Part shown: one piece after another, positions 25,218-35,131 of the stretch
Layout: the number at the start of each line of letters is the position of its first letter
Numbering within the stretch: the stretch's first letter is position 1
Source of the DNA: GCA-002726655 sp046582185
Lineage (GTDB): Bacteria > Pseudomonadota > Gammaproteobacteria > Pseudomonadales > Azotimanducaceae
Direction of reading: 5' to 3'
Assembly (NCBI GenBank): GCA_046582185.1
Contig: JAYGEX010000012.1
Location: 1 to 64,000 of the forward strand
DNA: 64,000 bases
Notes under the pieces: generated by a model
What the model saw: the letters and a program-made list of their open reading frames with translations, nothing else
The model's database searches: none
Told to the model about the DNA's origin: nothing
Position numbers and translations under genes: made by a program

Positions 25218-26216
25218 TTAGCTTTGATTTGAATGATCCATTTCCAGGGATCTAAGGAATTGGGTGAATTCGGCAACGCACCAATCAACCCGATGAGGTG
25301 CCGTTATGTTACCAACAAAAACATGCTCTTCTGCATCACCGTCGATTGTGACGGGAATAAGCTGCTTTTGCGAACTTCCCCAGCGATGATGGCCATCGAT
25401 AGCTGCCTGGGCATTAATGGTCGTATCGTTTTTCATATACATGGTTGCCAGCGGGATTTGATGCCGGGATAAATCCAGGGCCGAAACCCAATCAACTAGC
25501 TTCTGCATCTCAATCAGTGAATATGTAGAGTAAGTGCTGGTCCAGTATTTACCCGCAAGTTCGTTTTCAGGCTCCCAGCTGACTTCCTTGCCAATCAGCG
25601 AGCGAACCAGGAAGCGCGCAAAGGGCCATGTGAGTATAAAGCCAAAGGGGCTCTTGATTTTGAAATTCGGAGACATGAACAGTAAGGCATGAATTTTGCC
25701 TTTGCTTGCTTCCTGCTGTGCCAGCCAGATAGACAGCAGCGCACCGGTTGAAGTTGCGACGACAACGATTTTGTCGCCGAGCATTGAGGCGATTTTCCAG
25801 GCATCCACCACACTTTGCAGCCATAATTCGGATTTTGCCAGCATGCCCGCAGGGCCAACGCCATGGCCTTCAAGCCTGACGTGGAAGGCATTAGCGCCAA
25901 ACTCGGATGCCAGGAGGTCGGTGACTGGAGCCGTTTCGTGGCGTGTTGCGGAGAAGCCATGAAGGTACAGGAAACATAAATCTGTCTTACCGCGCTTGTC
26001 TTTATTCGCCCATTCGATGCCGGCTTCGGCGCCAGGCACGAGATTTTCGACTTCACTTTCTGTCTGTTTGATCCAGTCATCAAGGTCATCAAGGCTCATT
26101 CCTGTAGGAAGCGTGGTCTCAGGTGCCACGGCATTCAGGCGAGGCCTTGGCGCAATGAAAAATATGGCCAGCAACATCAAAATCGCCAAACCGGAAACGA
26201 TGAAAACTGTTGTCAT
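25218..26216 (-). CDS. Membrane-anchored alpha/beta hydrolase
   Basis: This 332-residue protein begins with one hydrophobic segment (about residues 3-22), so it is probably tethered to the inner membrane with the catalytic domain outside. The fold is a serine hydrolase: oxyanion motif L-H-G-F-S (86-89), nucleophile elbow V-A-T-S-T-G-A with S156 (a T for the first G of G-x-S-x-G) and a late H in E-E-H-V-F. Esterase or lipase activity is likely; the substrate is unknown. It is divergent from smc, with a shared 120-base upstream region. Confidence 0.8.
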   Translation of the reverse strand: MTTVFIVSGLAILMLLAIFFIAPRPRLNAVAPETTLPTGMSLDDLDDWIKQTESEVENLVPGAEAGIEWANKDKRGKTDLCFLYLHGFSATRHETAPVTDLLASEFGANAFHVRLEGHGVGPAGMLAKSELWLQSVVDAWKIASMLGDKIVVVATSTGALLSIWLAQQEASKGKIHALLFMSPNFKIKSPFGFILTWPFARFLVRSLIGKEVSWEPENELAGKYWTSTYSTYSLIEMQKLVDWVSALDLSRHQIPLATMYMKNDTTINAQAAIDGHHRWGSSQKQLIPVTIDGDAEEHVFVGNITAPHRVDWCVAEFTQFLRSLEMDHSNQS

Positions 26217-26274
26217 ATATTTTTCACAATTCTTTGCAATTAATGAGGCTTAAAGTATACGTAAGTGTCGAATT

Positions 26275-26280
26275 TATAAT
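26275..26280 (+). promoter_or_regulatory. Candidate -10 box upstream of smc
   Basis: A consensus TATAAT lies about 57 bases before the smc start in the AT-rich divergent region. No good -35 box is visible at 16-18 bases, so this is only a candidate promoter. Confidence 0.3.
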
Positions 26281-26336
26281 AGAATATCGCGTTTTTGCCG
26301 GTTCCTATAAACGGAGCTTTGGAGTAACATAAGTTT

Positions 26337-29300
26337 ATGCGTTTGCAGGCAATTAAGCTCGCTGGTTTTAAATCCTTTGTAGATCCTACAACAGTCCCCT
26401 TCCCCTCAAATCTTTGTGCCGTCGTCGGCCCAAATGGTTGCGGCAAGTCCAATATTATTGATGCCGTTCGCTGGGTCATGGGGGAGTCTTCCGCTAAAAC
26501 ACTTCGCGGCGAATCCATGACGGATGTGATCTTCAACGGGTCAACCACTCGTAAACCCGTGGGTCAGGCCACTATTGAATTGATATTCGATAATACTGAA
26601 GGCCGTCTGACTGGTGAATATGCTGCTTACACGGAGCTTTCAATCAAACGGCAGATCAGTCGCGATGGTCAATCAGGCTATTTTCTGAACAAACAAAAGT
26701 GCCGGCGCAAAGACATCACAGACATTTTCCTGGGAACAGGACTCGGCCCGCGCAGTTACTCAATAATTGAACAGGGCATGATCAGCCAGTTGATCGAGGC
26801 ACGGCCTGAAGATCTCAGGATGTTTATTGAGGAAGCGGCCGGCATTTCCAAATACAAAGAGCGACGTCGTGAGACTGAAAGGCGTATTAACCATACTCGC
26901 GATAATCTGGATCGTCTAAGCGATATCCGGGATGAGCTGGAGCGGCAGCTGCACCATCTGGAACGACAGTCAAAATCTGCTGAAAAATACACGGAATACA
27001 AGAAAGAGGAGCGGCTTGTAAGGTCCCAGCTACACGGGTTGAAGTGGCAGGCGCTTAGCGACCAAGCGAAATCCAAAGAGGAAAATATTGGTCGTCTTCA
27101 GAATGAACAAGAGGCGAGAATCGCAGATCAGCGGCATGCAGATGCGCAAATTGAAACTGAACGGGATTCTCTCGTTGAACTTTCAGATGATCTGAATGAG
27201 GTTCAGAAACGTTACTACGATTTTGGCACCGAAATAGCTCGCATAGAAGATAGTATTCAGTACCAGAATGAGAGGACCAGGCAGCTCAATACAGATCTGG
27301 GGCAGGTCACGGACAACTGGCAGAAAGTACACATTGATTTGGAAGGTGATGAGATTCTGCTTGCCAATTACAGAAGGGAAATTGCCGACACAGAGCCTAA
27401 GCAGGAAGAAATTAAGCTACATGAAGAAGCATCCAGCGTTCGCCTCCTGGAATCCGAAGAGTCAATGCAGGTTTGGCAAAACGAATGGGATGAATTTAAT
27501 CACGCGGCGGCAGACTCAAGGCAGTCCGGTGAAGTTCAGCAATCCAGAATCGAACATCTGGAAGGATCTATTGAACGTTTGAATGGGCGCATCAGGGGCT
27601 TGAACGCAGAGCTTGAGCGTCTCGAAGGTCTTTCGGTTGAAGAAGAAATTGCGCCACTGGAATCCATGCTGCAAACACAGGAAGAGCAAAGAGAACGAAT
27701 CGAAGCAGAAATAGAAGAGCTGACTGCGCAGATAGAAAACCAGCGGGACGAGAATACAAACTTAAATACAAATCTCGACCGTGACCGAAGTGAGCTCCAG
27801 GGTGTAAAGGGTCGATTCGCATCATTGGAAGCCCTTCAGCAAACTGCACTGGGTCAGCAAGATGATGCAGAGATGGGCTGGCTGGAAAAACATGGCTTAA
27901 ATAACAAGGGCCGCCTGGCGGAGAAGATTAAGGTTGAAGCTAATTGGGAATTGGCGGTTGAAACTGTGCTGGGTGATTACCTGCAATCGGTCTTTGTAGA
28001 TGAGCTGGATTCACTGCCGGCCATGCTTGCTGATTTTGAGAAAGGCGCACTGAATTTTGTCGCCATGGATGTTGGCAATGCCGCTGCACCACTGGCGGAG
28101 ACGCTTGCCTCAAAGGTATCAGGTGATGTGAATATCACCTCATTCCTTGGCAATGTGCTAATCGCCGAAGATCTGAATGCGGCGCTGGCTGCCAGGGGTA
28201 GCTTGAAAGTCGGTCAGTCCATCGTCACACCTGAGGGTGTGTGGATCGGTCATAACTGGCTGCGGATTAGCAAGGATCACGATGCAACTGCTGGAGTCAT
28301 TAAGCGTCAGTCGGAAATTGAAGACCTGACCCTTCGCATTGCAGAACTTGAAGCGTCTGCCTCGCAATTAACTGAATCTTTGGAGAATGGCATTGCTGCT
28401 TTGACTGTGGCAGAGACTGAGAGAGGCCAGCAGCAAACCCGTCTGGCCGAACAGCAAAGAGCCTTCGGTGAGACCAGGGCGCAACTTGGTGCAAAGAAGT
28501 TGCAGGCCGAACAGGTGAAAACGGACTTGGGTCGGGCTAATACGGAAGTCGCTTCCAGTCGCGAGCAACTTGAGGAAGATGAGAAGAATCTTGGAGTGGC
28601 CAGAAACGAATTGCAGCTGGCTATGGATCGCATGGAAGAAGATACCATCAATAGAGAGCGGCGCACCGAACGACGAGATGAGATTCAACGAGAGCTCGAG
28701 GAATTTCGATTTAGAGCTAAGACGGACCGGGATGCAGCACATCAACTGGCGCTTAATATTCAATCATTAAATTCAAAGATCTCATCTACAGAATCTGCGA
28801 TGACACGTCTGAATGAACAGCAGCAGACATTGAATGATAGAAAGGTATCTCTTGAGAATGCTATCACTGAAAGTGAAGAGCCCCAGAGTCAACTGAAATC
28901 AGAACTTGAAGTTCAGCTGGCTAAACGCCTGGAGATTCAGAATGAGCTGACCCAGGTACGGCAAAAGTCCGAAGCCGTGGAGCACAAGATCCGTTCTCTG
29001 GAGCAAAGCCGGGCTGGCTTTGAAGAACAGGTTGAACAGGTACGGGCAAGTCTCGAAACCGTTAGAATTGATTTCCAGGGCCTTGAAGTGAGACGGACGA
29101 CAATCGAAGAACAGATGGTAGAAGATGATGCAGATCTTGAAGTCGTTCTCAAAGACATGCCAGCCGAGGCTAATGAAGAAGAATGGGAAGATATCATGCG
29201 CCGGGTAGGTAACAGAATTCAGCGCCTGGGTGCTATTAACCTTGCGGCAATAGATGAGTTCAAGGTGCAATCAGAGAGAAAGCAATATCTAGATGCTCAA

Positions 29301-29840
29301 AATGAGGATCTGGAGAGTGCGCTGCAAACCCTTGAAAATGCCATTCGTAAAATTGACGTGGAAACTCGAACGCGATTCAAGGAAACCTTCGACAAGGTGA
29401 ACGTTAAGTTACAGCAACTCTTTCCAAAATTATTTGGCGGGGGCCATGCCTATCTCGAAATGACCGGCGAAGACCTGCTTGATACTGGTGTCGGTTTGAT
29501 GGCACGTCCGCCCGGAAAGAAAAACTCCAGCATCCATCTTCTTTCCGGTGGTGAAAAGGCGCTGACTGCCATCGCCCTGGTATTTTCAATATTCAGCCTC
29601 AACCCTGCACCTTTTTGTCTACTGGATGAGGTCGACGCACCTTTGGATGATGCGAATGTGCAGCGTTACTCTGATTTAGTGAAAGAAATGTCCAGAACAG
29701 TTCAGTTCATTTACATCACGCACAACAAATTAGCGATGGAAATGGGTGAGCAGTTGATAGGTGTCACGATGCATGAACCAGGCGTCTCACGACTGGTTTC
29801 TGTTAATGTTGATGAAGCAGTCGCAATGGTAGCGGTTTAA
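26337..29840 (+). CDS. smc: Chromosome segregation protein SMC
   Basis: SMC is the ATPase that forms, with kleisin partners, the condensin-like ring that organises and segregates the chromosome. At 1167 residues it has the full layout: N-terminal ATP head with G-P-N-G-C-G-K-S-N-I-I-D-A-V, two long coiled-coil arms rich in Glu/Arg/Gln, a hinge around residues 500-650, and the C-terminal head with the ABC signature L-S-G-G-E-K-A-L-T and Walker B C-L-L-D-E-V-D-A-P-L-D-D. scpA/scpB are not in the window. The order smc-zipA-ligA is conserved in many Gammaproteobacteria. Confidence 0.97.
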   Translation: MRLQAIKLAGFKSFVDPTTVPFPSNLCAVVGPNGCGKSNIIDAVRWVMGESSAKTLRGESMTDVIFNGSTTRKPVGQATIELIFDNTEGRLTGEYAAYTELSIKRQISRDGQSGYFLNKQKCRRKDITDIFLGTGLGPRSYSIIEQGMISQLIEARPEDLRMFIEEAAGISKYKERRRETERRINHTRDNLDRLSDIRDELERQLHHLERQSKSAEKYTEYKKEERLVRSQLHGLKWQALSDQAKSKEENIGRLQNEQEARIADQRHADAQIETERDSLVELSDDLNEVQKRYYDFGTEIARIEDSIQYQNERTRQLNTDLGQVTDNWQKVHIDLEGDEILLANYRREIADTEPKQEEIKLHEEASSVRLLESEESMQVWQNEWDEFNHAAADSRQSGEVQQSRIEHLEGSIERLNGRIRGLNAELERLEGLSVEEEIAPLESMLQTQEEQRERIEAEIEELTAQIENQRDENTNLNTNLDRDRSELQGVKGRFASLEALQQTALGQQDDAEMGWLEKHGLNNKGRLAEKIKVEANWELAVETVLGDYLQSVFVDELDSLPAMLADFEKGALNFVAMDVGNAAAPLAETLASKVSGDVNITSFLGNVLIAEDLNAALAARGSLKVGQSIVTPEGVWIGHNWLRISKDHDATAGVIKRQSEIEDLTLRIAELEASASQLTESLENGIAALTVAETERGQQQTRLAEQQRAFGETRAQLGAKKLQAEQVKTDLGRANTEVASSREQLEEDEKNLGVARNELQLAMDRMEEDTINRERRTERRDEIQRELEEFRFRAKTDRDAAHQLALNIQSLNSKISSTESAMTRLNEQQQTLNDRKVSLENAITESEEPQSQLKSELEVQLAKRLEIQNELTQVRQKSEAVEHKIRSLEQSRAGFEEQVEQVRASLETVRIDFQGLEVRRTTIEEQMVEDDADLEVVLKDMPAEANEEEWEDIMRRVGNRIQRLGAINLAAIDEFKVQSERKQYLDAQNEDLESALQTLENAIRKIDVETRTRFKETFDKVNVKLQQLFPKLFGGGHAYLEMTGEDLLDTGVGLMARPPGKKNSSIHLLSGGEKALTAIALVFSIFSLNPAPFCLLDEVDAPLDDANVQRYSDLVKEMSRTVQFIYITHNKLAMEMGEQLIGVTMHEPGVSRLVSVNVDEAVAMVAV

Positions 29841-29886
29841 CCTTTGTAGAATAGTAAAAGGTAGAATAATAAAAGGCGAGGTCACT

Positions 29887-31077
29887 GTGGATTTTGATTT
29901 AAGAGATTGGTTGCTTATTTTAGGTCCGGTATTTGTCACCGGTGTTCTTCTACATGGATATTGGCGAATGCGCAGAGGTCGTGGCGACTTGAAAATGGCG
30001 CTCGACAAATCCTATCTGAATACAGCGGGTCAGATCGCCAGGCCAGATGATTTGTCCTATTTAAAGGCAGAACTACCTAACGGTGGCGCAAGAGTGTTTT
30101 CGGAATATGCACAAACGTCCGTTGATCTTGCATTATTGCAGCTGGATGAAGACGTACCAGTATTGATGGAATCTGTTGATATTGGACCCCTGGAACAAGT
30201 TCATTCAGACTTGGGGAATATAGAAGAGAATGTTGTCACCTCCTTGGAGGAACGTGCAGAGACTGAAATTGATCCTCTATTTGCACAACCCGTGATTTCA
30301 GAAACCCTGATTTCACAAACAATAGCTTCACGAACAATAGTATCTGAATCAATGCCTGCTGAAACAGTAGTTGCAGAATCCGTTGAATCAAAGCATTTCA
30401 GCGAATCAGAACAGCCTGGTGAAACAGAGCACATAAATAAAGATGCCGGTGTAGACCAATCAACTGTTTCTGAGCCGCTCGTTGCAGAGCCCTCAGTTGC
30501 GGAAAGTGGGCTTGCAGATGATTTGGGCCATAGCTTGTCATCAAAAGACTTGTTATCCAAAGACCTGTCTTTAATTGAGCAACCTATCGAAGCCCAGTCT
30601 TCTGTTGACGAGCGTCCCCGTGCCGTGGAAAAAGCGCCACCAGCATTAAAGTCAGCGATTGTTGCACAGGCAGAAAAATTTGTCGTTGTGAATGTACAGG
30701 CCGATACAATTTTTGATGGTCAGGAATTGCTTGAATCGCTGGTTTCTCTTGGTATGACATTTGGCGAGATGGATATTTTTCACATGGAAGATAGTGAAGG
30801 ACGACAATTGTTCAGCCTTGCTAATTCCATGGAGCCGGGCACTTTTGACCCAGCGACGATGAATCAAATCCAGACGCGGGGCGTTGTACTCTTTATGCGC
30901 GCTCATGAGTTTCCCGAGCCTGTGAAGGTCTATGATCAGATGCTGCAAGTGGCCATGCGCCTGTGTGGTGATCTGGGCGGAGAATTGCAGGATGAATCGC
31001 GAAGCGCGATGACTTCACAGACCTTTGAACATTGCCGTCAGGATATCCTGGATTTTCAGTACAAACATTCTGCCTGA
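29887..31077 (+). CDS. zipA: Cell division protein ZipA
   Basis: ZipA anchors FtsZ to the inner membrane at the division site. The N-terminus has one membrane segment (about residues 6-22, D-W-L-L-I-L-G-P-V-F) followed by R-M-R-R-G-R-G. The C-terminal 130 residues form the FtsZ-binding domain (F-V-V-V-N-V-Q, E-S-L-V-S-L-G-M-x-F-G-E-M-D-I-F-H). The linker between them is not the usual Pro/Gln-rich type but is rich in Ser, Glu, Thr and Val with degenerate repeats of the I-S-E-T-L / V-A-E-S kind. The start is GTG. Flanking smc and ligA confirm the identity. Confidence 0.93.
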   Translation: MDFDLRDWLLILGPVFVTGVLLHGYWRMRRGRGDLKMALDKSYLNTAGQIARPDDLSYLKAELPNGGARVFSEYAQTSVDLALLQLDEDVPVLMESVDIGPLEQVHSDLGNIEENVVTSLEERAETEIDPLFAQPVISETLISQTIASRTIVSESMPAETVVAESVESKHFSESEQPGETEHINKDAGVDQSTVSEPLVAEPSVAESGLADDLGHSLSSKDLLSKDLSLIEQPIEAQSSVDERPRAVEKAPPALKSAIVAQAEKFVVVNVQADTIFDGQELLESLVSLGMTFGEMDIFHMEDSEGRQLFSLANSMEPGTFDPATMNQIQTRGVVLFMRAHEFPEPVKVYDQMLQVAMRLCGDLGGELQDESRSAMTSQTFEHCRQDILDFQYKHSA

Positions 31078-31096
31078 TGGCTGACAAAAGATAATT

Positions 31097-33136
31097 GTGG
31101 CGGCATTAAACAAGAGTCCTTCCAGGAAGATCGTAGACGAGGCATCTCGCCTTCGCGATGAGATCAACCAGCATAATATTCTCTATCACTCGCAAGATGA
31201 GCCTGCTATCACAGATGCAGAATTTGATCGTCTGTTTAGGGATCTCAAGAAGATAGAAGCCGATTATCCAGAGTTAGTGGTTTCTGATTCACCCACGCAA
31301 CGAGTGGGTTCCGCACCATTGTCAGCATTTTCCCAGGTTCAACACGAACTACCCATGTTGTCCCTGGATAATGCCTTCGATGAAGATGATGTGCTCGACT
31401 TCGAGCGCAGAATCAAAGCCCGCCTTGAAACAAGTGAAGAGATCGACTTCGTTTGCGAGCCCAAAATCGATGGGGTTGCCATCAGTTTACTTTATGAAGC
31501 GGGTAAGCTGGTTCGCGCAGCCACCAGAGGTGATGGCACGAGCGGCGAGGACGTGACCCAAAACGTTCGCACCATTGAGTCGGTACCGCTTGCCTTATTG
31601 GGCAAGAACTATCCCGACAGGTTGGAAGTGCGGGGTGAGGTCTATATCGCAAAATCCACATTTAGGCAGATCAATAAGCAGGCGGAAGAAAAGGGTGAGA
31701 AGCAATTTGCCAATCCCAGAAACGCCACTGCCGGGTCATTAAGACAGCTGGATAGCCGGCTGACCGCAAGCAGGAAGCTGACCATGTTTTGTTATAGCGT
31801 GGGCCTGGTCGAAGGCGGGGAGATACCTGGTAATCAGCGCGACATATTGGCGGCGCTTGGCGAATGGGGGCTGCGAATTAATCCGGCGGTGAAATTGGTC
31901 TCTGGCGCACACCAGTGCATGGTGTATTTCAGTGCTATGCGTGATCAGCGCGAATCAATGAATTATGAGATCGATGGCGTCGTCTTCAAGGTGAACGACA
32001 TCTCACTTCAGCAAAAGCTAGGCATGTTAACGAGAACGCCCAGGTGGGCTATTGCACATAAGTTTCCCGCGGAAGAAGGCATTACGATACTTAACGATGT
32101 TGAGTTTCAGGTTGGTAGAACCGGCGCCATTACACCGGTTGCAAGGCTGGAGCCGGTAAATGTCGGAGGTGTCACAATCAGCAACGCGACGCTGCATAAT
32201 ATGGATGAGATAAGGAGATTGGGGCTGGTCATCGGTGATACGGTTATTGTCCAGCGGGCAGGCGACGTCATTCCAAAGATTGTCTCGGTAGTCATTGAAA
32301 AGCGGGGCGATAGAGCAACGCCAATTCAATTGCCAGAATCTTGCCCTGCATGTGGTTCCGAGATATTGCAGGGAGAAAACGAGGTGATTGCGCGCTGCGG
32401 CGCTGGCCTCGCATGTACTGCACAGCGCAAGGAGGCCATCCGTCATTTTGCCTCCAGGTTAGCCATGGATATTGAGGGCCTTGGCGATAAGATTGTAGAA
32501 CAGTTGGTTGATGAAGGCTTGATTGAAAACCCGGCTGATCTATTTCGCCTGACGGAAGAGCAGCTTGTTGCGCTTGAGCGTATGGCGCCAAAGTCTGCGA
32601 ATAATTTGCTGGAAGCCCTTGAGAAAAGTAAAGACACAACATTGCCAAAGTTTATCTACAGCCTTGGCATTCAGGAAGTTGGTGAGGCTACCGCTCGTAG
32701 CCTGGCATTATTTTTTGGCACCATCGATGCAATTATATCTGCGGATGAAGAACAACTACAAACCGTGCCAGATGTTGGGCCAATCGTTGCTGCAAAGATT
32801 TGGTATTTCTTTCGTCAGGATATTAATCTCGATGTTGTTCATTCCCTTATCGAAGCTGGCTTGACCTGGAAAACTGAAATCTCCAGCGCAGATCCCGAGA
32901 AACTGAAAGGGGAGACCTGGGTGCTTACAGGTACCCTGACAGAGCTGACTCGCAGCGAAGCGAAAGCGCGACTGCAAAGTCTCGGGGCAAAAGTTGCAGG
33001 CTCAGTCTCCAAAAATACCAGCTGTGTCGTGGCTGGTGATGCTGCGGGCTCCAAGCTGACAAAGGCGCAGGATCTGGGGGTGACAGTGATATCAGAGGAA
33101 GAGTTGATGAAAATGTTAAAAGAAAATGGCGCCTGA
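31097..33136 (+). CDS. ligA: NAD-dependent DNA ligase
   Basis: LigA seals nicks in DNA during replication and repair, using NAD as adenylate donor. The 679 residues include the Ia domain (H-N-I-L-Y-H), the nucleotidyltransferase motif E-P-K-I-D-G-V-A with adenylated K123, the OB-fold, a four-cysteine zinc finger (C-P-A-C, then R-C-G-A-G-L-A-C), helix-hairpin-helix repeats and a C-terminal BRCT domain. The start is GTG, 19 bases after zipA. Confidence 0.97.
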   Translation: MAALNKSPSRKIVDEASRLRDEINQHNILYHSQDEPAITDAEFDRLFRDLKKIEADYPELVVSDSPTQRVGSAPLSAFSQVQHELPMLSLDNAFDEDDVLDFERRIKARLETSEEIDFVCEPKIDGVAISLLYEAGKLVRAATRGDGTSGEDVTQNVRTIESVPLALLGKNYPDRLEVRGEVYIAKSTFRQINKQAEEKGEKQFANPRNATAGSLRQLDSRLTASRKLTMFCYSVGLVEGGEIPGNQRDILAALGEWGLRINPAVKLVSGAHQCMVYFSAMRDQRESMNYEIDGVVFKVNDISLQQKLGMLTRTPRWAIAHKFPAEEGITILNDVEFQVGRTGAITPVARLEPVNVGGVTISNATLHNMDEIRRLGLVIGDTVIVQRAGDVIPKIVSVVIEKRGDRATPIQLPESCPACGSEILQGENEVIARCGAGLACTAQRKEAIRHFASRLAMDIEGLGDKIVEQLVDEGLIENPADLFRLTEEQLVALERMAPKSANNLLEALEKSKDTTLPKFIYSLGIQEVGEATARSLALFFGTIDAIISADEEQLQTVPDVGPIVAAKIWYFFRQDINLDVVHSLIEAGLTWKTEISSADPEKLKGETWVLTGTLTELTRSEAKARLQSLGAKVAGSVSKNTSCVVAGDAAGSKLTKAQDLGVTVISEEELMKMLKENGA

Positions 33137-33137
33137 G

Positions 33138-33755
33138 ATGCAACATTCTATGCCGAGATTTGCCCTGATCGCCCTGTTTCTATCCTTGGCGGGGTGTAAT
33201 TCCTCGCCTCCGGAAAATTTGAGTAATATTTGCGAAATCTTTGAAGACAAGAGTAAGTGGTACAAAAAGGCGAGGAAATCCTCTCGTAAATGGGGGACAT
33301 CCATACCGGTGATGATGGCCTTCGTTCACCAGGAGTCAAAATTCCGCGCCAAGGCAAAGCCACCAAGGAAGAAGATTCTATGGATTATTCCTGGCCCGAG
33401 ACCGGCAAGCGCATATGGATACTCCCAGGCGACCAACGAAACCTGGAGTGCATATAAGAGGGGGACCGGTCAGTGGGGAGCCGATCGAAACAAATTCGGC
33501 GATTCCATGGATTTTATTGGCTGGTATAACGATCAGAGTCAGCGCAAAAACGGCATTAAGAAAGACGACGCCTATCACCTTTACCTTGCCTACCATGAAG
33601 GCCAGGGCGGCTTTAAGAATCGTAGTTACAAAAAGAAGAAGTGGTTGATGGACGTCGCCAGTAAGGTATCAAAGCGTTCCGATACTTATGCACAGCAGCT
33701 AAAAAGGTGTGAGAAAAAGCTAAACCGTGGCTTCTTCGGCCGGCTCTTTTCCTAA
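33138..33755 (+). CDS. Lipoprotein with lytic transglycosylase (SLT) domain
   Basis: This is a 205-residue predicted outer-membrane or periplasmic lipoprotein. The signal ends in the lipobox L-A-G-C with C20. An SLT/lysozyme-like domain follows, with the catalytic glutamate probably E66 in V-H-Q-E-S-K-F and the A-Y-G-Y-S-Q-A-T-N-E-T-W motif typical of transglycosylases that cleave peptidoglycan to 1,6-anhydro products. An alternative ATG 12 bases upstream overlaps ligA but would put an acidic residue before the signal; another lies four codons downstream. The gene may share the zipA-ligA transcript. Confidence 0.8.
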   Translation: MQHSMPRFALIALFLSLAGCNSSPPENLSNICEIFEDKSKWYKKARKSSRKWGTSIPVMMAFVHQESKFRAKAKPPRKKILWIIPGPRPASAYGYSQATNETWSAYKRGTGQWGADRNKFGDSMDFIGWYNDQSQRKNGIKKDDAYHLYLAYHEGQGGFKNRSYKKKKWLMDVASKVSKRSDTYAQQLKRCEKKLNRGFFGRLFS

Positions 33756-33908
33756 GCTGTTAACAAGTTTTTATCCAGGTTTGGAGTCCGCCGGTGCTCG
33801 GGCACGAGTCCGATACCCATTCGTAAGTGATTGTTTTAGTGGCTAACGATAAAACGATTCTGCGTTATTCTGTTAGAATCATGCGCTTTATCGACAGGAA
33901 CTGACTAC

Positions 33909-35081
33909 GTGCATTATTCAATCGACCCAAAGAACCCTGCGCTCTATCAAGATCCTTATCCTATTTATGATGAGATGCGAAAGCTGGGGGCCAGCTTCTA
34001 CTGGGAGGAATATGCACACTGGTGTTTCCCCGGATTTAACGAAGTCAATCAACTGCTTCGCGACAGGCGTTTTGGCAATCAACTTGAAGGCAGAAGCGGC
34101 GATTCTGCGCTGGATCGCTTTGAGCAAAATTCCCTGTTGGAACTTGAACCGCCTGCACATACTCGACTTCGGCGGCTGGTTAACCGGGCATTCGTTTCAA
34201 GGCAGGTAGAGAAGCAAAGAGTCAGGATTGAAAAGCTTGCCAACGAACTGATTGATAAATTCGAATCGGATGGCCACGTCAACTTGCTCACTGCTTACGC
34301 AGAAATTATCCCCGTTGTTGTTATCTGTGAGTTGCTTGGCGTATCCACCGATATGGCAGATCAACTACTTCTGTGGTCTCACAAGATGGTTGCAATCTAC
34401 GAGCATGGCAGGGACGAAAAGGTTGAAGTAGAAGCCAATGAGGCGACGTCGGAATTTGAGAAATTCATCGAGTTACAAATCGAAGGGAAAAGACGCCAGC
34501 CTGCAGATGACTTGCTGTCGGAGCTGATTCTTGTGGAAGAAGCGGGAGACAAGCTATCGCTCGCGGAACTGGTTGCGACCTGCATATTGCTGTTAAATGC
34601 AGGTCACGAAGCAACCGTTCACGGTATCGGTAATGGTGTGAAAAACATTCTTTCCAACAAAATAGATCGTGGGCATTGGTTCTCAAGCCCGGATAATATT
34701 AAGGCATTGGTTGAAGAAAGCCTGCGCTTTGATCCACCACTGCATATGTTCAATCGGTTTGTACTTGAAGATCTTGAGTATGGCGGACGGGAATTCAAGC
34801 GTGGCGATGTCATCGGTTTGATGCTTGGTTCGGCAAACCGCGACCCTGCTAAATTTTCTGATCCAAATTCGTTTGACCCACAGCGCGGCGGCATTGGCCA
34901 CGTGTCTTTTGGTGCTGGTATTCACTTCTGTGTGGGTGCGCCCCTGGCCAGGCTAGAATTGGAAATCGCATTGCCTGTTCTCTTCAAGCGGCTGCCTCAT
35001 ATTCGCCTGAAAGGCGAGCCAGATTTTGCAAATCGCTATCATTTTCATGGCCTTGAAAAATTAGAACTTGAGTGGGGTTGA
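33909..35081 (+). CDS. Cytochrome P450
   Basis: This is a soluble bacterial P450 mono-oxygenase of 390 residues. The heme-thiolate motif is F-G-A-G-I-H-F-C-V-G-A-P-L-A-R with C341. The I-helix oxygen-activation motif is A-G-H-E-A-T, and the K-helix E-E-S-L-R gives ExxR. No ferredoxin or ferredoxin reductase gene is adjacent, so redox partners must be elsewhere. The start is GTG, preceded by AGGAA. The substrate cannot be read from the sequence. Confidence 0.95.
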   Translation: MHYSIDPKNPALYQDPYPIYDEMRKLGASFYWEEYAHWCFPGFNEVNQLLRDRRFGNQLEGRSGDSALDRFEQNSLLELEPPAHTRLRRLVNRAFVSRQVEKQRVRIEKLANELIDKFESDGHVNLLTAYAEIIPVVVICELLGVSTDMADQLLLWSHKMVAIYEHGRDEKVEVEANEATSEFEKFIELQIEGKRRQPADDLLSELILVEEAGDKLSLAELVATCILLLNAGHEATVHGIGNGVKNILSNKIDRGHWFSSPDNIKALVEESLRFDPPLHMFNRFVLEDLEYGGREFKRGDVIGLMLGSANRDPAKFSDPNSFDPQRGGIGHVSFGAGIHFCVGAPLARLELEIALPVLFKRLPHIRLKGEPDFANRYHFHGLEKLELEWG

Positions 35082-35131
35082 CCGGTAAAACTTGCGGTTT
35101 TAGAGGGAGGCGGCTATCAAACTCAGATATA

